From an uncultured Jannaschia sp. (GTDB lineage Bacteria; Pseudomonadota; Alphaproteobacteria; Rhodobacterales; Rhodobacteraceae), in NCBI GenBank assembly GCA_947494145.1, contig CANLTZ010000006.1, positions 124,001 through 188,000 of the forward strand: a DNA stretch of 64,000 nt, in the 5' to 3' direction. This document shows positions 43,046 to 51,191 of the stretch, piece after piece. Under the pieces are notes generated by a model, which had not been told where the DNA came from, did no database searches, and saw nothing but the letters and a program-made list of their open reading frames with translations. The translations under genes were made by a program, and so were the position numbers. Every line of letters starts with the position of its first letter. The stretch's first letter is position 1.

Positions 43046-45133
43046 ATGCGCGATGACACCACTGGCGGGATGCTCCCTTCGCTTTGGGATGATGCCCGTG
43101 CCGCCGCCATGACGGAGGCCGAGCGTCTGCTCTACCGCTCCAACCTGTTGGGGTCCGACAAGCGGATCACCAATTACGGCGGTGGCAACACGTCGGCCAA
43201 GGTGTCGGAGCGTGACCCCCTGACCGGCGAGACGGTCGAGGTGCTGTGGGTCAAAGGCTCCGGCGGGGATGTGGGCACGATCAAGATGGACGGCTTTGCC
43301 ACGCTTTACATGGACAAGCTGCGCGCGCTTAAAGGCCTGTATCGCGGGCCCGACCACGAAGATGAGATGGTCGGCTACCTGCCCCACGCGACCTGGAACC
43401 TGAACCCCCGCGCGGCGTCCATCGATACCCCACTCCATGCCTATGTCCCCGCCATCCACGTGGATCACATGCACCCCGATGCGGTCATCGCCATCGCTGC
43501 CTCTGCCGAGTCCCGGGAATTGACCCGCCGCATCTATGGCGATGCCATCGGTTGGTTGCCCTGGCGGCGCCCAGGCTACGAACTGGGCCTGATGTTGGAA
43601 GCCTTCTGCCGCGAAAACCCCGAAGCCAAAGGCGTTGTTCTGGAAGCCCACGGCCTTTTCACCTGGGCCGATGACGCGCGGGGCTGCTATGAAACCACGC
43701 TCTGGGCCATCAACGAGGCTATTGCCTTCTTCGACGCGCAGGACAGCCCGGCCTTCGGCGGCCCCGACCGCGACAGCCTGCCGCCCGATGCCCGCCGGGC
43801 CGCCGCCGCCAGACTGATGCCCGCCATTCGCGGCATGGTCAGCGGCGCCCAGCACATGGTGGGCCATTTCGATGAGTCCGACACAGTGTTGGAGTTCGTC
43901 AATTCCCGCGACATGGAACGCCTTGCCGCTTTGGGCACGTCTTGCCCCGATCATTTCCTGCGCACGAAGATCGCGCCCCTTGTTGTGCCCGGTGACGGTG
44001 ATGCCGACGCCGCGCTTGCCGCGCTGCCCGATGCCATCGCACGATATCGCGACCGCTACGCCGCCTACTATGACCGCTGCAAACACACCGATTCACCGCC
44101 CATGCGCGACCCCAACCCGGTGGTCTTTCTGATCCCCGGTATTGGCATGGCCACCTTTGCCAAGGACAAGGCCACCGCACGCATCGCGGGTGAATTCTAT
44201 GTCAACGCCATCAACGTGATGCGCGGCGCCGAGGCCGTCAGCACCTATCGCGGCCTGCCCGAGCAGGAGGCATTCGACATCGAATATTGGCTGTTGGAAG
44301 AAGCGAAGCTTCAACGCATGCCCAAACCCAAAAGCCTGGCGGGTCGCGTGGCCCTCGTGACCGGGGGCGCGGGCGGTATCGGGCGCGCCACCGCCGAGCG
44401 CTACTTGCGCGAAGGCGCTTGTGTCGTCTTGGCCGATATTAGCGCCGACGCGTTGGAGGAGGCGGGTCAGGCCCTGTCGGATGATTTTTCGCGTGATGTC
44501 GTCCGCACGGTGCAACTGGACGTCACCGATGAAGCCGCTGTCGCTGCGGGCTTGACCCGCGCCGCCCTTGAATACGGCGGCATCGACATCTTGGTTAGCA
44601 ATGCGGGAATCGCGTCATCGGCCCCCATTGAAGACACCACGCTTGAGCTTTGGGATCGCAATATGTCGATCCTTGCCACGGGCTATTTCCTCGTCTCGCG
44701 GGAAGCCTTTCGCCTGATGTCTGCCCAGGGGATCGGCGGGGCCATCGTCTTCGTGGCTTCCAAGAACGGCCTTGCCGCCTCGCCCAATGCCGCTGCCTAT
44801 TGCACCGCGAAGGCGGCGGAGATCCATCTGGCCCGCTGCCTTGCCCTGGAAGGCGCGCCCAAGGGCATCCGCGTGAACGTGGTCAACCCCGATGCCGTCC
44901 TAAAGGGCAGTCGCATCTGGCAGGGCGATTGGCTGAAGGAACGCGCCGACGCCTATGGCAAAGACGCCGCAGGCCTGGCCGAGCATTACCGCGACCGATC
45001 GTTGCTCAAGCGCGAGGTGCTGCCCGAAGACATTGCCGAAGCCGTCTACTTCCTCGCGTCCGACGCCTCGGCCAAATCCACCGGCAACATCCTCAATGTC
45101 GACGCCGGCAACAAGGAGGCGTTCACCAGATGA
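43046..45133 (+). CDS. rhaD: Bifunctional rhamnulose-1-phosphate aldolase/short-chain alcohol dehydrogenase RhaD
   Basis: A 695-residue fusion. The N-terminal class II aldolase domain (about residues 1-410) has NYGGGNTSAKV and VDHMHPDAVIAIA (metal His). The C-terminal SDR domain (about 425-690) has VALVTGGAGGIGRATAERYL, the NAG at VSNAGIAS and YCTAK (catalytic Tyr-x3-Lys, with the Ser replaced further up by SKNG context). It cleaves rhamnulose 1-phosphate to DHAP and lactaldehyde and acts on lactaldehyde. Start is ATG 43046 after GGAGA. It overlaps rhaI. Confidence 0.94.
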   Translation: MRDDTTGGMLPSLWDDARAAAMTEAERLLYRSNLLGSDKRITNYGGGNTSAKVSERDPLTGETVEVLWVKGSGGDVGTIKMDGFATLYMDKLRALKGLYRGPDHEDEMVGYLPHATWNLNPRAASIDTPLHAYVPAIHVDHMHPDAVIAIAASAESRELTRRIYGDAIGWLPWRRPGYELGLMLEAFCRENPEAKGVVLEAHGLFTWADDARGCYETTLWAINEAIAFFDAQDSPAFGGPDRDSLPPDARRAAAARLMPAIRGMVSGAQHMVGHFDESDTVLEFVNSRDMERLAALGTSCPDHFLRTKIAPLVVPGDGDADAALAALPDAIARYRDRYAAYYDRCKHTDSPPMRDPNPVVFLIPGIGMATFAKDKATARIAGEFYVNAINVMRGAEAVSTYRGLPEQEAFDIEYWLLEEAKLQRMPKPKSLAGRVALVTGGAGGIGRATAERYLREGACVVLADISADALEEAGQALSDDFSRDVVRTVQLDVTDEAAVAAGLTRAALEYGGIDILVSNAGIASSAPIEDTTLELWDRNMSILATGYFLVSREAFRLMSAQGIGGAIVFVASKNGLAASPNAAAYCTAKAAEIHLARCLALEGAPKGIRVNVVNPDAVLKGSRIWQGDWLKERADAYGKDAAGLAEHYRDRSLLKREVLPEDIAEAVYFLASDASAKSTGNILNVDAGNKEAFTR

Positions 45134-46416
45134 CAGCCCCCCTTGATCGCCTGCCCGATGCCATCGCCGCCTCCAATGCTGCGTTGCGGGATGCCCACCA
45201 ATACGATCTTGATGCGCTGACGACCAAACTCGATCGTCGCGGCCTCGATATCGACACGCTGATCGACCAGATCGCCGCGTTTACCATCGCCGTCCCCTCC
45301 TGGGGCACGGGCACTGGCGGTACGCGCTTCGCCCGCTTCCCCGGACCGGGGGAGCCCGCGGACATCTTGGACAAGCTCGACGATTGCGCCGTGATCCACC
45401 GCCTGGGCCGCGCCTCGCCCCGCGTGTCGCTGCACTTCCCCTGGGATGGTGACGACCCCGATGCGCTTCGCCAGAAGGGCGACGCGCTGGGCCTTGGATT
45501 TGACGCAGTCAATTCCAACACCTTCCAGGACCAGCCTGGCCAGGCCCATAGCTACAAGCATGGCTCGCTCAGCCATGTCTCGGCCGAGGTTCGTGACCAG
45601 GCCGTCGCCCACAATCTGCGCTGCATCGAAATCGGACGCGCCATCGGGGCCGATGCCCTGACCGTTTGGGTGGGCGATGGCACCAACTTTCCCGGTCAGC
45701 AGGACTTCACCGCCCAACTTGACCGCTATCTTGAGGCCGCGCAGGCGATCTATGCGGGCTTGCCCTATGATTGGCGGGTCTTCATCGAACACAAAATCTA
45801 TGAACCCGCCTTCTATTCCACGGTGGTGCAGGATTGGGGCAGCAGCTTTCTGATCGCGTCGGCCCTGGGCGACCAGGCGCAATGCCTTGTGGACCTTGGT
45901 CACCACGCGCCAACCGTGAATGTCGAGATGATCGTCGCGCGCCTCGCCTTTGCGGGCAAGCTGGGCGGCTTCCACTTCAACGATTCCAAATATGGCGATG
46001 ATGACCTCGACAGCGGCGCTATCGACCCCTACCGCCTGTTTCTGGTGATGCGCGAGGTTCTGTCGGCTGAGCGCCGCGGCATGACGCTCGCCCATATGAT
46101 CGACCAATCACACAACGTCACCGACCCGATCGAGTCGCTCATCGTGTCAGGCGCCGAGGCACGGCGCTGCTATGCTCAGGCATTGATCGTTGACGAAGAC
46201 CGCCTGGTCGCGGCCCAGGCCGACAACGATGCCCTTACCGCGTCCGAGACCTTGAAGGCCGCCTTCCGCACGGATGTGGAGCCGCTTCTGGCCGAAGCCC
46301 GTCTCCGCAGTTCCGGCGCCATCGACCCCGTCGCCGCCTTCCGCCGGTCCGGCTACCGCGCCGCTGTGACGGCGTTGCGCCCGGCTGCGTCCGGGGCAGG
46401 TGGCGGCATTGTTTGA
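45130..46416 (+). CDS. rhaI: L-rhamnose isomerase RhaI
   Basis: A 428-residue TIM-barrel isomerase of the rhizobial/Pseudomonas stutzeri type, unlike E. coli RhaA. Conserved blocks are VPSWGTGTGGTRFARFPGPGEP, SLHFPWD, EHKIYEPAFYSTV (metal Glu), VDLGHHAP and GGFHFNDSKYGDDDLD (metal His and Asp). It isomerises L-rhamnose to L-rhamnulose. The ATG overlaps rhaD by four bases. The 128 bases after the stop hold only a weak 5-bp hairpin (TGGTT/AACCA) and no gene. Confidence 0.95.
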   Translation: MTAPLDRLPDAIAASNAALRDAHQYDLDALTTKLDRRGLDIDTLIDQIAAFTIAVPSWGTGTGGTRFARFPGPGEPADILDKLDDCAVIHRLGRASPRVSLHFPWDGDDPDALRQKGDALGLGFDAVNSNTFQDQPGQAHSYKHGSLSHVSAEVRDQAVAHNLRCIEIGRAIGADALTVWVGDGTNFPGQQDFTAQLDRYLEAAQAIYAGLPYDWRVFIEHKIYEPAFYSTVVQDWGSSFLIASALGDQAQCLVDLGHHAPTVNVEMIVARLAFAGKLGGFHFNDSKYGDDDLDSGAIDPYRLFLVMREVLSAERRGMTLAHMIDQSHNVTDPIESLIVSGAEARRCYAQALIVDEDRLVAAQADNDALTASETLKAAFRTDVEPLLAEARLRSSGAIDPVAAFRRSGYRAAVTALRPAASGAGGGIV

Positions 46417-46544
46417 GTGGTTTGCTCAACCATGAGGCGGCGTTGCGCCCCGTTCGCTTGAGGCGCACGCGCCATAGTGTAGAGATCATAAAGGATGCGC
46501 GTGAAACCGTATCTCCGAATAGTGGAAATTGCGTTCCGCTAGGT

Positions 46545-46886
46545 TTAGTTGGTGCGTCCGGTAACGCCGTCCCCAACTCCGTCACCTATGCCGTCGCCGA
46601 CCCCGTCCCCAACTCCGTCGCCCGCGCCCGGGCCGCCAGCGGCCTCGCCATCCCCGCCTTGTGCGTTGCTGCCAGACGCATCCGCTCCATCAGACCCGCT
46701 GGACACCTGTGATCCGCCTCCTCCGCCCGAGGATCCTCCGTTCCCTTGATCTTCATCGGTCTCTTCTGAAGCGATGTCCTGTGCGGAAGCTATACTGGTT
46801 GTTGTTGACCCGCCGCCGAGCGGACCAGTGTTGCACGCTGCCAGGACTGGAATGAAAGCGAGGGTCAGTAGGTTTTTGATTGGCAT
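46545..46886 (-). CDS. Small repeat-rich lipoprotein of unknown function
   Basis: A 113-residue predicted lipoprotein. The signal peptide ends in a lipobox (PVLAAC; Cys near residue 18), so the mature protein would be lipid-anchored in the cell envelope. The rest is low-complexity: a Ser/Gly tract (GGSSGGGGGS) and a C-terminal run of GDGV/GDGI tetrapeptides. GGAG lies 8 bases before ATG 46886. Gly-Asp repeats could bind calcium, but the spacing is not the RTX nonapeptide. No family is recognised. The neighbours (rhaI, a kinase-like gene) are unrelated. Confidence 0.65.
   Translation of the reverse strand: MPIKNLLTLAFIPVLAACNTGPLGGGSTTTSIASAQDIASEETDEDQGNGGSSGGGGGSQVSSGSDGADASGSNAQGGDGEAAGGPGAGDGVGDGVGDGIGDGVGDGVTGRTN
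46567..46626. repeat. Five tandem 12-bp units encoding GDG(V/I)
   Basis: Five imperfect 12-bp copies beginning CCGTC (for example CCGTCCCCAACT twice, at 46567 and 46603) lie in phase with the lipoprotein gene, each coding a Gly-Asp-Gly-Val/Ile unit on the minus strand. Multiples of 3 keep the frame, so copy number could vary by slippage without loss of the protein. Confidence 0.75.
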
Positions 46887-47085
46887 TGTCATTTCTCCGA
46901 AGGAGGGTCTGCGCTTTGCCTAACCCGCATCCCGCAACTGAAGGAAATTGACCGAACGTCAGCGGGCCGTGGCCAGCAAGATGCTGCCCGTTGGGCTGCC
47001 TAAGATTGTGGTCTGAGCTGTGCTGTCGTTCAGGGCGTTGCCGTCGAGACCCTGGCATAGTTGTTTCAGAGGACCCGTCGGATCA

Positions 47086-47616
47086 TCAATGTTGTGGGCG
47101 CACGAATGCCACCCAAGCGCGAATCAGTTCCGCGACGTCGGCCTCCTTGCGACACCGCCACTTCCGCAGACCCGTCGTATCTTCGAACACATTTTCCACA
47201 TGCGCCCGAAACTGCGCGCTCTTGCGAAGGCTGCGCAGCGCGAAACGGTACTGTTGCAAAGGCCAGTCGACGTTCCCCGCAGGCAAGCCAGGCCGTGTTT
47301 TGCCGAAGTGCTGCCACGGTCGCCGCGCCAGCCGCCAGGCCCGCACATATCCAGGCGGGTCCAGCCAGACCAGCGCATCGGCCCGCTCAACCGCCTGGCG
47401 CAGCAGGCTTGGCCCACCTTCCAGCACCCAAGCGTCGCCCGTGATGGCTGCCGCCAGGGCCGTGTCGATTTCCGCACGTGGGCGCTGCGCCCATCCGGTG
47501 CGCAGCTTCATCGCGTCGAAGGATATTAGCGGCACATCGGGTCGAAGGGACACCAGCGTGGCAGCCAGCCAGCTTTTCCCCGCGCCGTTCGGCCCGGTGA
47601 CGATGACCCGCTGCAA
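47086..47616 (-). CDS. P-loop NTPase, adenylate kinase/topology-modulator-like
   Basis: A 176-residue small kinase-like protein with a P-loop (VTGPNGAGKSWLA), an ISFDAMK Asp and a lid region rich in Arg (RAWRLARRPWQHFG). It resembles FlaR/topology-modulation proteins and other AAA_18-type nucleoside kinases; the substrate is unknown. The start is a TTG at 47616, 6 bases after the pterin dehydratase stop, without a strong ribosome site. It is the last gene of the RidA-to-here operon. The 199 bases beyond it up to the lipoprotein gene show nothing. Confidence 0.8.
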   Translation of the reverse strand: MQRVIVTGPNGAGKSWLAATLVSLRPDVPLISFDAMKLRTGWAQRPRAEIDTALAAAITGDAWVLEGGPSLLRQAVERADALVWLDPPGYVRAWRLARRPWQHFGKTRPGLPAGNVDWPLQQYRFALRSLRKSAQFRAHVENVFEDTTGLRKWRCRKEADVAELIRAWVAFVRPQH

Positions 47617-47622
47617 GGGGGC

Positions 47623-47856
47623 CTAGACCAAGCTGTCGATGCGCTTCGCCATGTCGCGGTCCAGGTCGGTCAGGCCGCCCGCATCGTGGGTCGTCAGGCG
47701 GATATCCACGCGGTTATAGACGTTGGACCATTCGGGATGATGGTCCATGGCCTCGGCGATGAGGGCCACGCGCGACATGAAGGCCCAGGCCTCCGAGAAG
47801 TTCGCGAATTTGAACTGGCGCGTCAGCGCGCCATCGGCTTCTGTCCAATCACTCAT
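47623..47856 (-). CDS. phhB: 4a-hydroxytetrahydrobiopterin dehydratase (PCD/PhhB)
   Basis: A 77-residue pterin-4a-carbinolamine dehydratase. The catalytic block [21 protein letters not shown] holds the two adjacent His and the Pro-Glu-Trp. It recycles the pterin cofactor of aromatic amino acid hydroxylases and may aid molybdopterin metabolism. It is about 20 residues shorter than most PCDs at the N-terminus: the family's first helix before GWxxxxG is missing, while the active site is intact. ATG 47856 overlaps the GNAT gene stop (ATGA). No phenylalanine hydroxylase is nearby. Confidence 0.9.
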   Translation of the reverse strand: MSDWTEADGALTRQFKFANFSEAWAFMSRVALIAEAMDHHPEWSNVYNRVDIRLTTHDAGGLTDLDRDMAKRIDSLV

Positions 47857-49040
47857 TCCTGTTCCTCCATTTGCGTGCGTTTGAACGGGCCGTAGGCCGT
47901 CAGAACCTCGATATCCTGTTCCACCGCGCGGGCCTCGGCCTCCAGGAATTGGGCGATGGCGGCGCGGAAGCCCTTGTTGGGGATGTGGTGCAGGGAATGG
48001 CAGGTGACCGGCTTGTAGCCCCGGGCGATCTTGTGGTCGCCTTGGGCGCCTGCCTCGACGCGGGATTGGCCGCGGGCGATGGCGTGGTCGATGGCCTGAT
48101 AATAGCACAGCTCAAAATGCAGGCAGGGATGGTGTTCCACCGCGCCCCAGTAGCGACCATAGAGCACGTCGCGCCCGATGAAGTTGAGCGCCCCGGCAAC
48201 CGGCGTGCCGTCGCGTTCGGCCAGAACCAGCAGGGCGTCGTTGCGCATATGCCGTTGCACCAAGTCGAAGAAGTCGCGCGTCAGGTACGGCGTGCCCCAT
48301 TTGCGCGCGCCGGTGTCTTGGTAGAACCGCCAGAACGCGTCCCAATGGTCGGGGCGCAGATCATCGCCGGTATAGGCGCGGATTTCGCCGCCGAAGCCCT
48401 GGGCTTGGGCACGTTCTTTGCGGATGTTCTTGCGCTTGCGGCTGCTGAGCGCGGCGAGGAAATCGTCGAACGTGCCATAGCCATCGTTGAACCAGTGATA
48501 TTGCTGGCTGGACCGCGCCATGAGGCCCATGGTCTCGCCCGCCTCCCGCTCTTCGGGCGTGCAGAACGTGGCGTGGAGCGAGGAAAGATCGTTCTGTTCC
48601 GTCACCTTGGTTGCGGCCTGGACGAGCGCTTGGAACCCCACCTCCTCAAAGCCGGGACGCAGCAGGAAGCGGCGGCCCGTGGCGGGGGTGAAAGGGACGG
48701 CGATTTGCAGCTTCGGGTAGTAATCGCCACCCGCCCGTTCCCAGGCATGGGCCCAATTGTGGTCGAAGATATATTCGCCCTGGCTGTGGCCCTTGGCGTA
48801 CATGGGCGCGCAGGCGATGGCCTGGCCGTCCTGGCGGGCGACCATGTATTGCGGTTGCCAGCCTGACCGCCCACCCACGCTGCCACTGTCTTCCAGCGCC
48901 TTGAGGAAGCGATGGGTGGTGAAAGGATCGTTGGGTGGTCCGCCATCGGCGGCTTCGGGGCAGGCGCAGGCATCCCACTCGGCAGCGTCGATTTCGGACA
49001 GGTCCTGGAACAGGGTGATTTCGATCTGTGCGTCACTCAT
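47853..49040 (-). CDS. GNAT-fold N-acyltransferase, COG3146/DUF482 type
   Basis: A 395-residue protein of the FemAB-like/GNAT acyltransferase group once called DUF482. Recognisable parts are [33 protein letters not shown] and [18 protein letters not shown]. The true activity is not known; the fold suggests transfer of an acyl or aminoacyl group. ATG 49040 is chosen since upstream sequence (to 49151) overlaps the GDPD gene and is low quality. It lies 26 bases after the GDPD stop and overlaps phhB. Confidence 0.88.
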   Translation of the reverse strand: MSDAQIEITLFQDLSEIDAAEWDACACPEAADGGPPNDPFTTHRFLKALEDSGSVGGRSGWQPQYMVARQDGQAIACAPMYAKGHSQGEYIFDHNWAHAWERAGGDYYPKLQIAVPFTPATGRRFLLRPGFEEVGFQALVQAATKVTEQNDLSSLHATFCTPEEREAGETMGLMARSSQQYHWFNDGYGTFDDFLAALSSRKRKNIRKERAQAQGFGGEIRAYTGDDLRPDHWDAFWRFYQDTGARKWGTPYLTRDFFDLVQRHMRNDALLVLAERDGTPVAGALNFIGRDVLYGRYWGAVEHHPCLHFELCYYQAIDHAIARGQSRVEAGAQGDHKIARGYKPVTCHSLHHIPNKGFRAAIAQFLEAEARAVEQDIEVLTAYGPFKRTQMEEQE

Positions 49041-49066
49041 GCCCGGACAGGTGGGGTGCGCATGGC

Positions 49067-49813
49067 TCAGGGCAAGTAACCTTCGAAGGTGATGTTGTGG
49101 GCAACCTGTCGCGCCTGCACCTCCTGTTCGGCAGAGCGGATGGTCCAACACAGGATGGGAAGGCCTTCGGCACGGATTTCTGCGACCCGTGGGCTGATTA
49201 GATCAGCGGCTTCGTGGCTGATGAAGGCGGCGCCCGTGCGGTCAAGGTCGGGGATGGTCACGAGGCGTTCGCGCGTGCCCTGTGACAGTTCGGGCCAGTG
49301 CGCGGCATGAAAGCTGGAGGTGACAAGGCCACAGGCATATGTCGGCAGATGTGTGCCGCACCACGCCACGCTGTGCGGGTTGAAGGACATGAGCGCCACG
49401 TCGCCGCCATAGCCCTGCAACGCTTTGGCGATTGCGGCCTCCAGCGTGCCGATGCGGGGCCCCATATCGCCGTCCTGATCCTTGATTTCGATCAGGACCG
49501 GGACCCGGCCCGCGACCAAGGCCAACGCCTCGGACAGAAGCGGGATGGTGCCACCGCTTTTGAGGGAGATCTTGCCAAGTGCCTCGGCGGAATGGGCGTT
49601 CACCGGGCCGGTCTGGTCGGTCAGCCGGTCCAGAATTGCATCGTGGAAGGCCATGGCGATGCCGTCGGCCGAGGGTTGGATGTCCAACTCAATCCCGTAT
49701 CCGTGGTCGATGGCGGCCTGGAACGCTTCCAGAGAGTTTTCCACCCGCCCGTCGCCGTGCAGCCCGCGATGAGCAATCGGCCTGGTCAGGAAGGCATCGG
49801 GTAGCGGCGTCAT
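49067..49813 (-). CDS. Glycerophosphodiester phosphodiesterase family protein
   Basis: A 248-residue GDPD-family TIM barrel. It has the catalytic IAHRGLHGDGRVENSLEAF (His-Arg and Glu), IELDIQPSADG (Glu/Asp metal ligands) and the second His in MAFHD. The C-terminal LCWTIRSAE is the usual W-x-N/R element. No signal peptide is seen, so it is likely cytoplasmic. It cleaves glycerophosphodiesters to glycerol 3-phosphate and an alcohol. The ATG overlaps the ridA stop (ATGA). Confidence 0.92.
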   Translation of the reverse strand: MTPLPDAFLTRPIAHRGLHGDGRVENSLEAFQAAIDHGYGIELDIQPSADGIAMAFHDAILDRLTDQTGPVNAHSAEALGKISLKSGGTIPLLSEALALVAGRVPVLIEIKDQDGDMGPRIGTLEAAIAKALQGYGGDVALMSFNPHSVAWCGTHLPTYACGLVTSSFHAAHWPELSQGTRERLVTIPDLDRTGAAFISHEAADLISPRVAEIRAEGLPILCWTIRSAEQEVQARQVAHNITFEGYLP

Positions 49814-50265
49814 GCGACCTCGAATATGCCTTCGATCTCAACGGCAACGCCGAAAGGCAGCACGGCACCCACGGCGGAGCGGCTATGCCGCCCGGCCTCG
49901 CCCAACGCCTCCACCAGAAAGTCGGAGGCGCCGTTGATGATCGCGGGCTGGTCGCCGAAATCTGGGGTGCAATTGACGAAACCGGTCAGCTTCACCACCC
50001 GCTTCAGCCGGTCGATATCGCCGCCACAGGCCGCCCGTACCTGGGCGAGCAGGTTGATGGCGCATTGCCGGGCGGCCCTGGCGCCATCTTCGACGGACAT
50101 GTCGTCGCCCAACCGGCCCTTGATCATGCCGTCAGCATTCATGCTGATCTGTCCCGACACGAAGACCAAGTTGCCCGTCTGGACGGCGGGCACGTAATTG
50201 GCCGCGGGGGCAGGGGCATCGGGCAGGGTCACGCCCAGGTCGGTCAGGCTTTGGGCAAAGGACAT
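49810..50265 (-). CDS. ridA: RidA/YjgF family enamine/imine deaminase
   Basis: A 151-residue RidA-family protein of the longer, YjgH-like subgroup. Visible signs are LVFVSGQISMNADG, QCAINLLAQV and SRSAVGAVLPFGVAVEIEG; the Arg in SRSAVG is the conserved substrate-binding residue. RidA proteins hydrolyse reactive enamine or imine intermediates made by PLP enzymes. ATG 50265 starts the conserved protein. First gene of a five-gene minus-strand operon. Confidence 0.93.
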   Translation of the reverse strand: MSFAQSLTDLGVTLPDAPAPAANYVPAVQTGNLVFVSGQISMNADGMIKGRLGDDMSVEDGARAARQCAINLLAQVRAACGGDIDRLKRVVKLTGFVNCTPDFGDQPAIINGASDFLVEALGEAGRHSRSAVGAVLPFGVAVEIEGIFEVA

Positions 50266-50399
50266 GGGGCATCTCCGTGGCGTTCTGTGTCGGCTCGGGC
50301 ACGCTGGCATGTCCGCGCGGCGGCGGCAATCTTTCTGGTGCTTGGAGCGAGGTTCGGTGGGGCTTACCGTTGGCGCGTATCTGTTTTTGGAGAGTCGGC

Positions 50400-50924
50400 A
50401 TGCCTATCATTATCGCCATCCTAGCCGCGATTGGCGGCGCCATATTCTGGTGGGCGCGGTCTAACCCGCGCGATGCGCTCAGTGTTGCCGACGATGCCGT
50501 TACGATTGCGCGTAACGCTCCGCGGAAACTTGCGTTTCGCCGTCAGACCAAGGTGCATCCGGTGGAAGGCGTAGACGATCCGCGGATCGCGGTGGCGATG
50601 ATCGGCGAGGCGTTTATTCAGCTTGACGATCTGCCTACAAGCGACATGCGCGCCCGGTTGCGTGACATGACGCGGATTGTCTGGCGCCTGAGCGACGATG
50701 ACGCCGATGAGTTGCAATCTCTGTCCCATTGGCTGGTGGACCAATGCGGTGGCGCGTCCCCCGCCGTGTCACGCGCTGCGCGTCGGCTCTACAAGCTGGA
50801 CGGGGCTGAAAGCTGGAATGATATCGAGCGTCTGATCGGCGGTCTAACCGAAGGGGAGTTGAGCGACAGTCAGCGTGGCGCGCTGGAAGATGTGCGCCAG
50901 GCCCTGCACCTGAGGGTGGGGTGA
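50400..50924 (+). CDS. Unknown protein with N-terminal membrane anchor
   Basis: A 174-residue protein. Residues 1-19 (MPIIIAILAAIGGAIFWWAR) are a membrane anchor or uncleaved signal, then a soluble, charged, helical domain (about 20-174) with acidic Asp/Glu-rich stretches and repeated Arg. I recognise no family; a cytoplasmic-facing anchored helical domain is all that can be said. GGAGAG precedes ATG 50400. It is a lone gene, divergent from ridA. Confidence 0.7.
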   Translation: MPIIIAILAAIGGAIFWWARSNPRDALSVADDAVTIARNAPRKLAFRRQTKVHPVEGVDDPRIAVAMIGEAFIQLDDLPTSDMRARLRDMTRIVWRLSDDDADELQSLSHWLVDQCGGASPAVSRAARRLYKLDGAESWNDIERLIGGLTEGELSDSQRGALEDVRQALHLRVG

Positions 50925-50960
50925 CGGGGTAAGAGCGGCCTAAGCGTCCGTTCCGCAGAA

Positions 50961-51090
50961 TGGACCGGGCTCAAGCCCGCAGGGTGCCGGTCCATCGGTG
51001 GGCCGTGCCCCGGCTCATCGATTTAGCCGATGTTGGCGCGAAGCCTTCCTCTGATGCGGATTTGGCTGGCATAAAGCTCCTCAGCTTTAT
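50961..51090. repeat. Palindrome-rich intergenic element between 50925 and 51191
   Basis: The 267-base gap before the type I secretion genes contains several strong inverted repeats. TGGACCGG (50961) pairs with CCGGTCCA (50987), nested around GGGCT/AGCCC. CGGCT/AGCCG lies at 51011-51029. A perfect ATAAAGCT/AGCTTTAT with a 4-base loop is at 51071-51090. This density suggests a dispersed repeat (REP/BIME-like) or a double terminator region. It holds no convincing gene; short readings through it look like repeat translations. Confidence 0.5.
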
Positions 51091-51191
51091 CCTCATATCG
51101 CCGCACCGCGGCCCGTCGGCGGCCCCGCTCGGACGCAGAATGGCGACTGCGCTGAAAAGCCCGGCCGCCCCCCGCGCCAAAGGAGCCGGTG

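Noticed and set aside
46567-46626. Tandem 12-bp repeats as a CRISPR or minisatellite
   Set aside because: Units are contiguous without spacers and in frame with a lipoprotein; they are coding repeats.
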